From NCBI GenBank assembly GCA_965112735.1, contig OZ218952.1, positions 2,108,001-2,172,000 on the forward strand: DNA of 64,000 bases, read 5' to 3'. This document shows, piece after piece, positions 33,101 through 48,799 of the stretch. Position 1 is the first letter of the stretch. Each line of letters opens with the position of its first letter. Under the pieces are notes generated by a model. That model was not told where the DNA came from. It saw only the letters and a program-made list of their open reading frames with translations, and searched no databases. A program made the translations under genes and the position numbers. This stretch comes from Phaeosaccion multiseriatum. Its lineage: Eukaryota; Ochrophyta, other classes.

Positions 33101-33921
33101 CTCTCTCTCTCTTTCTCTTCCTCCCTTTCTCTTCTCTTTCTCTCTCTCTGTACTACAAACTCAAGCACCCTACGAGCGGGGGGCAGACACTTGTCACTTG
33201 TCTTTCCCCCTCCCCATCCACTGCCATCCCCCTCACCTCTTGCCGATCTCGTAGTCGTTAGGATCGTGCCCCGGCGTGATCTTCAGCGCCCCCGTCCCGA
33301 ACTCCATGTCCACATACGTGTCTGTGTGAAATACACATGCAAACAAAACGAAAACAACAGGGAGGGTTCAGTACATGAACCTTTTACTACGTCTGTACCA
33401 CAAACCTTTTAACGATCAAATTTGCCTTACCTGTGATGACAGGGATCTCCCTCCCGCCCGACATGGGCACCACCACAGTCTTGCCCACCAGGTGGCTGAA
33501 GCGAGGGTCCTGCGAAAGCAATATCGGGGGGTGCGTGAGCGGTTTCGGGGGGGAGGGGATGTGGTCAGGCGCCTGCCACACTCGACCCCGACACACCCGC
33601 CAGACACAACCACCTCCCCCAATATGGACATCGGTATATAGATCGATACGGGCATCGATATCGAGATCGATATCTAGATCGATGTGGACATCGATATATA
33701 GATCGATATGGACATCGACATCTAGATCGATATCGACATTGACACATCCACTTACGTCTGGATGCACGCAGACAGCGGTGTCTCCGAGGATGGTCTCGGG
33801 GCGCGACGTGGCCACGGGGATGGACTCATCGGATCCCGACACAGGGTCTTGGGAGAGAGAGAGAGAGAGAGAGAGAGGAAGAGAGAGAGAGGAAGAGAGA
33901 GAGAGGAAAAGAGAGAGAGGA

Positions 33922-33954
<33 letters not shown>

Positions 33955-36693
33955 GTGGGTGAAAGTTGGATGATATAAAGGTAACTGCAAAGCGAGGAAG
34001 GAGCAGAGCTTCTCTTCCTCCTTACACATCCACCACCATCCTCCTCCCCCTCCTCCTACCCTTCCACTGCCATCCTTGTGACCCATCCACTGCCATTCCT
34101 ACTTACATTTGAAGTAGTAGAGCTTTCCCTCCTCCTCGGTGTAGTCCACCTCAAGGTCGCTGATGGCGGTCTGCAGAGCAGGGCTCCAGTTCACCATGTA
34201 GTCACCCTGAGGGGATGGCAGTGGATTGGGACGGGGGGGGTAGTGGATGGGATGGGAGGAGGAGGAGGAGGAGGAGGAGGAGAAGGAGGAGGAAGAAGAG
34301 AGTGAGACGAGGAGGGGAGAAGAGCAAGGGAGAAAAGGAAGGGAAAATGCGACAACACACAAAAGGTTATGAGCGGCACGATGTTCTTTTCTCTCTGTGT
34401 CCCTCTCCCTCTTTTCTCTCCCTCATTTTCTCTCTCTCTACTCTTTCTGTCCACACTCTCTCTGTACGCAAAACTGCATGTATGTATGCATATCCCTCCC
34501 CCCACCCCCTTCCTCGCTCTCCCCCACCCCCTCCCCTCCCCCCAGCACACCAACCTTGTAGATGAGTCCCTTGTCATGCAGCCTCACAAAGGCTTCTGTA
34601 ACCGCCGCGCTCATGTCCGGCTCCAGCGTGAACCTCTCTCTGGACCAGTCCGCGCTGGCTCCAAGGAGGCGCATCTGCTCAATGATGTAACCGCCCTTCT
34701 CCTCCTTCCACTGCCACGTTCGTTCCAGGAACTTTTCTCTGCCCATCTCCTTCCTGGTCTCCGTCAATCCATCCCGTTCACAACATCCACGCATCCACGT
34801 ATGGTTCAATGAATGAATGAATGAATGAATGAATGAATGAATGAATGAATGCATGCATGAAGTGATCAATCAGCAGAGCATGGAGGTAGGTGGGTGGGTG
34901 GGTGGGTGGGTTGGTACGTAAGTTGGTACGCAAGTCAGGTGTTAAGTAAGGTGTCCGCCCAAAGGACAGGGGCGGCGCGGGGAGGAGGAGACAGGTGGGT
35001 GGGTAGGTGGGTACGTTAAGTGGTTCATGTGTCCGGCCAAGGAGGGGGAGGGGCTAGGGGGATAGGCAGGTGATGGACGGGTGGTAGAAATCGGTGGGTG
35101 TTCGGCAGGAGAGGTGGGAGCAGTCAGTGGTGAGAGAAGGCAGTAGTCAGAGGAGGAGAAGGAAGTGAGGAAGGAAGGAGGGAAGAGCCTTGACTGCAGC
35201 GAGGAGATCAGGCAGCATAGGAGATTGGTGGTCACAAAAGGGTGGAGAGAGTTTCTCCCACGTACACTCACACGCCCACACCCATACACACACACACTGG
35301 AGTGAGTGAGTGAGTGAGTGAGTGAGTTGGTCAATTGGGGTTGGTTGTTGATGCGCTGAGGTCTTGAGAGGCGCACGCACCTGTCCAGTCCCTCCTTGGC
35401 GAGCTCTCTCTCCACCAGCATTTGGGTGGCGATGCCCGCGTGGTCGGTGCCCGGGAGATACAGGGTCGGCTCTCCCTTGAAGGAGCGAGGGGGAGGGGAG
35501 GAAGGGTAGGAGGGGTGGGGATAAATGGAAAATAGCCCTTCATCGGAGGCAGTCCTTTCACATCCACTCTCTTTGTACAACAACAAACAAACAAACAAAC
35601 TACCGCCAACCCACCTCCTCACGCAAAGTCATCTCTCTACCTCCCTCCCCCCCTCCTCTCTCGCCCCAGCTTTCCCTCATTTGACTTCTGAAAGATGACC
35701 TCACTCGATCACTTACTCCCTTACCCTCATTCGATGGAACCTCGCAAGAATGTCCTGCAGCGCCACAAACATGGCGTGGCCCATGTGAAGACTGCCCGTC
35801 ACATTGGGAGGGGGCATGGGCAGCACGTAGGACTGCTTGGAGGGGTGGGCAGGGGCAGGCTTGAACATGTCACGCTGCTCCCACCAGGCGTACACCTTCT
35901 TCTCTACCGACGCAAAGTCGTACTGGAGTGGGGACAGGGTTAGGGGGGGTTGGAGTGAGTAGGAGGGGAGGAAGGAAGGCACAGCGAGCGAGGAGTCGGC
36001 TTGAGCCAGACGAAGGGGGCGGGGAATTTTGCAGGAGAGGGGCCGAAGGGGAGCGAAAGACCAAAGAGAAAGAGAAATGTTAAACCCCTCTTCCTGCCTG
36101 CCCTTTCTCACACCACGACGAACCTGTGTAGGGATCTGTCCGTCTTTGTCCAGAATGGACGGGAGTTCCGGCCGAGAAGAAGATGAATCGCCAGCTGCTG
36201 CTGCCGTGGCCTCGCCCGGCTGCGTGGCGGTCGCGGTGGACGATGAGGAGGAGGAGGATGACCGAAGCGCGCTTCTCGCCACCCAGTTGGAGCTGTCTAC
36301 CCCTCGGCGGGCGGTGAACCCAGTGCTGCTGCTGCTGCTGCTAATAAAAGACAGGGATCGACTCCTGCTGCTGTTGCTGGCGCTGACGCTGCTGCTGCTG
36401 CGGCTGTGTGGCGCCGCTGTCCTCGCTGCTGCAGTGCCCAAAGGTCGGACCAACAGCGCTGTACCGGATCTCAGCTGGGCCAGGACCAGCGCAGTTCCTG
36501 CCAGAGCTCCCATCGCTCTACTGCTGTTGGGCCTTGACCTGTCTCTCCGGCTGCTCCTGCTGCTGTGGAAGGTAAGCGCGGTGCTCTCGCTACAGCCTTC
36601 GCCAAAGGCAGCTGTACTACTTGATGCGACTGCTACAGCCGCGAACACGGGGGCTGCTCCTGCCGATGGAGCTTCCCGTCCTCTCCGTCCCAT
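25936..36693 (-). CDS. Valyl-tRNA synthetase, 21 exons
   Basis: ValRS attaches valine to tRNA-Val. Minus-strand exons: 36693-36124, 35922-35725, 35475-35381, 34753-34555, 34206-34107, 33847-33756, 33509-33431, 33321-33237, 32432-32291, 32141-32025, 31775-31714, 31429-31214, 29780-29630, 29400-29275, 28872-28816, 28627-28535, 28361-28146, 27962-27618, 27118-27008, 26644-26420, 26034-25936. All phases agree; 1125 residues. The class I HIGH signature is HMGH (236-239) after [13 protein letters not shown] is KMSKT (728-732). The editing domain has [29 protein letters not shown] and DEYANWYLE also match. A C-terminal coiled coil ([17 protein letters not shown]) is as in bacterial-type ValRS. The first 190 residues are Ser/Ala/Arg-rich, with a hydrophobic [14 protein letters not shown] segment, and probably target an organelle (inference). 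A cytosolic form could start further inside. Confidence 0.95.
28885..29098. repeat. Purine-rich tandem repeat carrying three copies of motif M2 in a ValRS intron
   Basis: Three copies of a ~65-80-bp unit each contain GCAGTTGGTGATCCAGGGAG or a close variant (one has GGTGGTGATCCAGG) followed by GGAGA repeats. They lie just upstream (sense) of the 3' splice site at 28873. Confidence 0.85.
29781..31213. other. Longest ValRS intron (1.43 kb), partly non-repetitive
   Basis: Unlike its neighbours, this intron is mostly not simple repeat between about 29940 and 31080. I find no open frame that matches a family. A poly-C run lies at 30332-30347 and pyrimidine repeats sit near 31120-31200. It may contain an inserted element or a non-coding RNA that I cannot identify. 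Confidence 0.35.
32440..32780. repeat. (GGA)n array in a ValRS intron
   Basis: About 340 bp of GGA, GAA and GGG triplets; on the gene's sense strand it is (TCC)n and sits immediately upstream of the 3' splice site at 32433. The same intron carries three copies of a ~88-bp CT-rich unit at about 32890-33145. Confidence 0.95.
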
Positions 36694-37135
36694 GGCGCCA
36701 GATGTTCTCAGCAGTGTGCTCCTGCCACTGCTGCTGCTGCTGGTACTGCTTGCTCACGCTGTGAGGCGCCGTCCTTGTGGTGGGAGAATGAGCCTGGGGG
36801 GGAAAAGTAAAGTTTTTCGAAGCGCTCGATTTTTCTAATTTCCGAGTTTCGGGAGAGCCTCCTTCCTTTCAAGAGACGTACTGTACCTCGATGTCTATAC
36901 CGCCTCCGCCATGATGAAGCACTCCTTGACTCGGCCAGTGCCCTCAGTAGTCAGTTGAAGAGGTGGCTGGCGGAGGGGAAGAACATCAATAAAGGGAAAA
37001 TCGGGCTCCTCGAGTTTTTCTTCAAGCACCTCGATTTTTCTTCAACCGTTCGAGCAAATCCTTCACGTGAAATCAAATCACATAAAATCCTTGCTTTGAT
37101 AAGGGAAGAGGGAGAGAGAGGGGGGAGTGGGGAGG
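36694..37135. promoter_or_regulatory. Divergent 5' region of ValRS (-) and the Tudor-C2 gene (+)
   Basis: The two start codons are 442 bp apart. Within it, on the minus strand at about 36950-36880, lies an orphan copy of the ankyrin-family leader and first exon (AGGAGTGCTTCATC, then ATGGCGGAGGCGG, then a GTACAG donor-like site). The promoter role is by position only. Confidence 0.5.
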
Positions 37136-43992
<6,857 letters not shown>

Positions 43993-44412
43993 GCAGATCT
44001 GTGAGCAGCGCGAGGGTCTGAGAGGAGCAGCCCAATGCTCTCAAGGAAGCAATCTCCGGCGCACGCACCCACACATGGCCCTGGACATGCTAGCAGCACA
44101 AGGGGAATTATTATTATTATTCCCACCAAAAAACCTCTCACCATTCGTTGACAGAATGCGTCTCGAACTCAAATAGTGTATCTCAGGCCTCTTGATTTTG
44201 ACACATACCCGTCCCTTCCTTCATAAAGAGATCAGAGGCACCTCTTTTGTCTCTGGTCCCTTCGTCTAATAAAGGACCACCTACTACTCGCACAGGGCCA
44301 ATCCTGCGTGCGATCGATCCCAGCATCCCTCTTTCTCCTTGTTCCTTCCCCTTTTTAACGCGGAAGCCCTGTACACGTAAGCGTCCAAGAGGAGCAAGCA
44401 TCCCTTTCGACG
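43993..44412. other. Spacer between Tudor-C2 gene and ankyrin/RING gene
   Basis: No gene is seen in these 420 bp between two rightward genes. An AATAAA string at 44268-44273 and a TTATTATTATTATT run at 44109-44122 are the only notable features. The AATAAA may be a polyadenylation signal of the upstream gene, but it lies 275 bp past the stop. Confidence 0.4.
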
Positions 44413-46115
44413 ATGATGGTTGAGGACGAGAAAGAGGAGATGCACGTGGTGGGACTCACGGTGGAGGAGGCGAGGACGGGCAATCCCATGCCTCATACGC
44501 TGGAGCTGGACGAGGAGGGAGAGGTGCAGAGGCACAACAATCCCCTGGCCACCCCACCTTCAACGCGAATCACAAGGAGTATCGCGCCCGAAGAGCTCAT
44601 CAACCTCTGCAAGGAGTACGTGACCGCCAAGAGCAGCGACAGCCTTACCCTGGTCCTACGTATTCTCACGATTTTCAACGTGGACCCCAGTCTGGACGTG
44701 GACGCGAGGGACGAGCAGGGCAGATCGGGTCTCCACATTGCGGCCATTCACCACAGCAAGCTGCTCGTGGAGCTCTTGCTGAGCCAGGGAGCTGATATCA
44801 ATGCGCAGGACAACAACGGCAGCTCGGCGCTGCACCTGTGCCGCTCAAAGGATGTGGCTGGAGGGGGCTTCGTCGACTTACTTATCGAGCGGGGTGCAAA
44901 CCTGGAGCAGCGAGACAACGACAACCTCACTGTGAGTCAGCAACTGTTCGCTGTATTCTATCAGCCTCATCTTTGCTTGTCCTGCGTCTGATGGTCTTGC
45001 TGTGGTAGGCTCGACAACCGCCCTCATCAACTACTCACGCTCAGCATGTCAATTACTCAGTCACTCAGTCACTCAGTCACTCGCTCGCTCACTCACTCAC
45101 TCACTCACTCACTCACTCACTCCACTCACTCACTCACTCACTCACTCACTCACTCACTCACTCACTCACTCACTCACTCACTCACTCACTCACTCACTCA
45201 CTCACTCACTCACTCACTCACTCACTCACTCCCTCAATCAATCTCTCTCACTCACTCACTCACTCACTCACTCACTCACTCACTCACTCACTCACTCCCT
45301 CTTCCTCTTTCCCTCCCTCTCTCTCTCCCTCTTTCCCTCCCTCCCTCTCTCCCTCCCTCCCTCCCTCACTCACTCAGTCACTCACTCACTCACCCATTCA
45401 CCTACCCTCCCTCCCCACCCTCCTCTCTCCCACTCTCAGCCCCTGGAGTACCACACGGGTGGGGAGTTCTTGACGTTTGAGGCAATTGTCTGGGCGGGTG
45501 CCAATGTGAATGTGAGGTCAGAGAGGGGCGTGACCCCCCTGCACACCCTCAGCGAGTCCAAGAAGAGGAGTAGCAAGGGGTGGGGCAACAGCAAGAAGAA
45601 GAGCAAGGAGTTTAGAGACCGGATTGCAAGTCAAATCTGCCTACTCCTCGACCGCGGCGCCAACCTTGAGGCCAAGGACGTGCTCGGACGAACGCCGCTG
45701 CACAATGCCATGGTGCGAGGTGTGTGGAACTCCGTGCCCCTCCTCCTCTCGAGGGAGGCGGACTTCCATACCAAGGACAATGAAGGCAACACACCTCTTC
45801 ACTCGGCACTCGAGACCGGTCTGCCGGTGCAGCAGCTGCGTCCTGTGGTCGAGCCCCGTCCGTCGTCAGTGCAAGCCATGAACAAGAAGGGTCTCACTCC
45901 GTTGGACATTGCAGACAGAGGCAACAAGCCCCTCATCGACATGCTCTATGGTGAGCGAGAAGCAAGAGACACACTTCTTGTCCTCCGGTCCCCTCGTTTC
46001 CCTCCCCTGCTCTCCTTCTCCTCCCCTCCTTCTCTTTATCTACACGTGTCTCAATTTAGTATACGAGGAGGAAGCTCTCGCTGTTCTCTGCCCCGCTTGC
46101 TCAGTGTTGTCCCTC

Positions 46116-46157
<42 letters not shown>

Positions 46158-46843
46158 TCTCCCTTCGTGCAGGCGCTGACCGACAGTACCGCGAGTCCGT
46201 GCACACAGGGCTCGCAGACAAAGTGACAACCAAGCACAGTCCTATCCCCGCAACCGTCGTCAGCTCCAGCCCCACCCGTCTGCTCAGCACTGACGTAGTC
46301 CCCGTCACCGTGCGTCATGTGTGCCTCATCAGCATGGAGCCCATATCTACTCTCTGCTACCTTGCCCCTTGCGGTCACGGGCCTTTCAGCGAAGAGGTGG
46401 CTGCGAGGATCATGGCGATTGGTATCTGCCCGGTGGGTAAGGAGCGTATCAGCGGCTGTCATAAGGTGTTCGGCGGCAGTAACGGTGACCCCTCATCGCC
46501 CTTGGGCGGCGACCTGATTGTGATGGATGGGGAAAGCTTGGCACAAGGAGATTTGATTCGGTTGGAGGAGGGGGAGTCGGCCAGTCAGTCAGACGGATCT
46601 ACGACCGAGGATGTGGCAGACGTTGCAGGGCGCGATACTTTCACGGAGGACGAGGGGGAGGAGGAGGAGGAGGAGGGGGAGGAGGAGGGAGAGAGCACGG
46701 AAGAGGATAGTGACGCCGACGACGACAGCGGGGAAAGCGATGGGGAGAGTGAGACCGGCAGCGAGGCGGAGGGGAGCGTGGCGGGCAGCCAGGTCAGCGA
46801 AACATCAACCGTGGAAGGAATGACCCCCAGAAGAATCGAGTAA
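44413..46843 (+). CDS. Ankyrin-repeat protein with degenerate RING/U-box, 3 exons
   Basis: Exons 44413-44931, 45440-45950 and 46173-46843 join in frame to give 566 residues. Ankyrin repeats include GRSGLHIAAIHHSKLLVELL, GSSALHLCRSKDVAGGGFVD, GVTPLHTLSESK, GRTPLHNAMVRGVWNSVPLL and GNTPLHSALETG. At about 390-440 a RING/U-box-like segment reads CLISMEPISTLCYLAPCGH, then ICPVGKE. The first CxxC is incomplete and the last CPxC reads CPVG, so zinc binding is doubtful and a U-box-like fold is possible. The C-terminus is very acidic (poly-Glu, Asp/Ser). Ankyrin plus RING proteins are often ubiquitin ligases with the ankyrins binding the target; here that is inference. Intron 1 is a (CACT)n array. Intron 2 (222 bp) is a multiple of three without a stop, so its retention would add a Ser/Leu-rich insert. 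Confidence 0.82.
45053..45400. repeat. (CACT)n and (CCCT)n array in intron 1 of the ankyrin/RING gene
   Basis: About 350 bp of CACT units passing into CT-rich tetranucleotides end 40 bp before the acceptor at 45439. Confidence 0.95.
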
Positions 46844-47349
46844 GGGGTGTGTATTAAGTTGAATGAGTGAGTTGTTTGGTTGGTTGGCAAGCTGGCTGAG
46901 GGCAAGGAGTTGTAGAAATTATGGATGGATGGATGGATGGATGGATGGATGGATGTTTTGAGCAAGGAGTGCACAATGGCATACGGTAGAGTGTTTTTAT
47001 AGGAGACTGTTCAATGCTTACGCGGTAAACAAGCCTTTAATTTTCTTTTTTAATTGTAAAATTAAAGAAGAACATTAATTTTAATTAAAAAATAAGAATG
47101 AAAGAAAGGAGAGAACGATGTTGACTGTCCGTCTACCAAGCTGCCAGACTGTCATGCCGCTACATTCTTCTGCTGGGGAGGGGGCATGAGCACTCTCTGC
47201 CCCAGCCTCTGTCCCACTGAGAGAGAGGAGAGAGGGAGGGAGAGATGGAGAGCGGAGCCGAAGAGGGAGGGGGGGAGAGAGAGAAAGAATAAGAACCGGC
47301 TAATGTCAGAGAGCGGAGAGGGAGGGAGGGGGAGAGAAAGTACGAAAGT

Positions 47350-47457
47350 ACCAGCTAATGTCGACGATGTCAAGCCGCGTCTCGCAGCAAGGGAACATTT
47401 CGCATGCAGACTGCCCTGGACCTGATGCGCCAACTGCTCATTACCGTTTTAGTGACT
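47350..47457 (+). pseudogene. Relic of the ankyrin-family C-terminus
   Basis: The stretch encodes VDDVKPRLAAREHFA and then, after a frameshift, matches GCAGACTGCCCTGGACCTGA of the ankyrin gene at 24721-24740. The rest of the tail is lost through deletions. Confidence 0.7.
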
Positions 47458-47513
47458 TAGCAACATCGTGCCGGCTCAGTACGCGATTCCTCTACAGTTG
47501 TACAGTCAGGCAA

Positions 47514-47837
47514 TAAATACCCGAGACCCGCAAGGAGGGGCACCATACTGGCACCTACGACCGAGAGCGTGCTCGCCTCACCACCTTCGCCATCGAGACA
47601 CACGGACGACTCGGCGCACAGGCGCAATCGCTCCTACACGCACTCGCCGAGCACGTGGTCTCCCGCACGGGCCGCATTGGCTCCTCCACCACCAAGGGCC
47701 ACGTCCTGACCAGGCTTCGCCGTCTCGTCAGCTGCAGCCACCAGATGTGGCTCTCGGAGCGAGGGCGCGCCTTCCTGGGTCGGCTCAACCGCGGTGCTGG
47801 TCCTGCACCTCCCCTCCCCGACCAAGAGGGAAAGTAA
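47514..47837 (+). mobile_element. C-terminal fragment of a reverse-transcriptase polyprotein
   Basis: After a TAA at about 47511 the frame reads KEGHHTGTYDRERARLTTFA, then IETHGRLGAQAQSLLHALAE, and ends at a TAA at 47837. The pattern FAIETHGRLGAQAQ resembles the segment that follows the RT domain in non-LTR elements of algae (the ...FVETYGRFG... type). No RT catalytic motif is present, so it is a truncated copy. Confidence 0.5.
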
Positions 47838-47858
47838 CTGGCCCCTCGAGGAGACACA

Positions 47859-47924
<66 letters not shown>

Positions 47925-48021
47925 CACACACAATCAACCTTCAGTTTCTTAAGGTGATTCGTATTAAGTCAACAAAGCCGCCCGCGCGCGGCCGCGCGCG
48001 GCCCGGCCGCATAGACTTTTT

Positions 48022-48609
48022 TTTTAACACTCCGTTTGCGTAAAAATCGCCCAAATCGCCCGATTTCCGGCGAAAAACAGTTTTCGCGCATTTGCAGAGA
48101 AATGACGCTGGGAGAAGCGCTATAGCTCTTCGTGTAGCTCTTTGAGATGCCTACCGATCCATAGTCTTTCGGCTTTCATCGCCTCTTCCCTTCCGTAGTT
48201 GTCAGCATTTCCGCAGCAGCACCCCCTTCCCGCGGGGGGGAGAAGGGGGATGTGCACGCCACGGAAATCGCTCATGGGCAGCTTGCCCGCCCTTCTGCAA
48301 GAGAACAGGCGCAGCGCTATGGCAGCTAGCCACAGTGGAGCAGCAGCAGGACCCTTGGCAAGCCTGGTGCGATTTCCGTGACGTGCACATCCCCCGTCCC
48401 CCCCCCCGCGGGAAGGGGGTGCTGCTGCGGAAATGCTGACAACTACGGAAGGGAAGAGGCGTTGAAAGCCGAAAGACTATGTGTCGGTAGGCATCTCAAA
48501 GAGCTACACGAAGAGCTATAGCACTCCTCCCAGCGTCATTTCTCTGCAAATGCGCGAAAACTGTTTTTCTAAAAATTTGGGCGATTTTTACGCAAACGGA
48601 GTGTTAAAA
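48022..48609. mobile_element. 588-bp foldback element (MITE-like) with ~245-bp terminal inverted repeats
   Basis: The left arm (48022-48271, starting TTTTAACACTCCGTTTGCGT) is the near-perfect reverse complement of the right arm (48369-48609, ending ACGCAAACGGAGTGTTAAAA). A 97-bp unique spacer without an open frame separates the arms. No transposase is encoded. Runs of T and A directly outside the arms hide any target duplication. Long terminal inverted repeats without coding capacity fit a non-autonomous DNA element (foldback/MITE). It ends 20 bp before the first ATG of the PPR3 region. Confidence 0.88.
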
Positions 48610-48629
48610 TAAAAAAAAAAGCACCAACA

Positions 48630-48785
48630 ATGCTGATGAGAGCAATGTCGTTGAGGGGGGTGGCCAGAACCTACTACTCCTCTTGTATTGGTAGGAATAG
48701 AAGAGGACGCGCAGTAGTAGAAGAACGGCGTGCCGATTCTTCTCTAATGGGGGAAGTGACAAGTCGAGACAGACACGGCTTAAGA
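48630..48785 (+). pseudogene. Frameshifted N-terminal leader of PPR3
   Basis: Starting at the ATG at 48630 (or 48636, 48645), this frame gives a basic, Ser/Arg-rich leader typical of mitochondrial targeting and ends in the TSRDRHG block homologous to PPR2's TSRDGKG. It is out of frame with the repeats. Confidence 0.6.
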
Positions 48786-48799
48786 GGGAGATCCAAGGT

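Larger units (their letters stand above)
46844..48021. other. Intergenic graveyard of gene and element relics
   Basis: No intact gene. It contains a (GGAT)n run at 46922-46955, an AT-rich stretch at 47030-47110, an ankyrin-family C-terminal relic at 47350-47457, a reverse-transcriptase C-terminal fragment at 47514-47837, a (CA)n run at 47859-47932 and a GC palindrome at about 47979-48010. Confidence 0.55.

Noticed and set aside
32090-33254. Poly-Ser (-) and poly-Glu/Gly (+) frames
   Set aside because: Simple-repeat translations within a ValRS intron; only the short piece at 32432-32291 is a real exon.
45002-46843. Single 613-residue frame over the ankyrin/RING gene
   Set aside because: Its first part is a (CACT)n array (repeated THSL) and lacks the true N-terminus; splicing of 44413-44931 to 45440 gives continuous ankyrin repeats.
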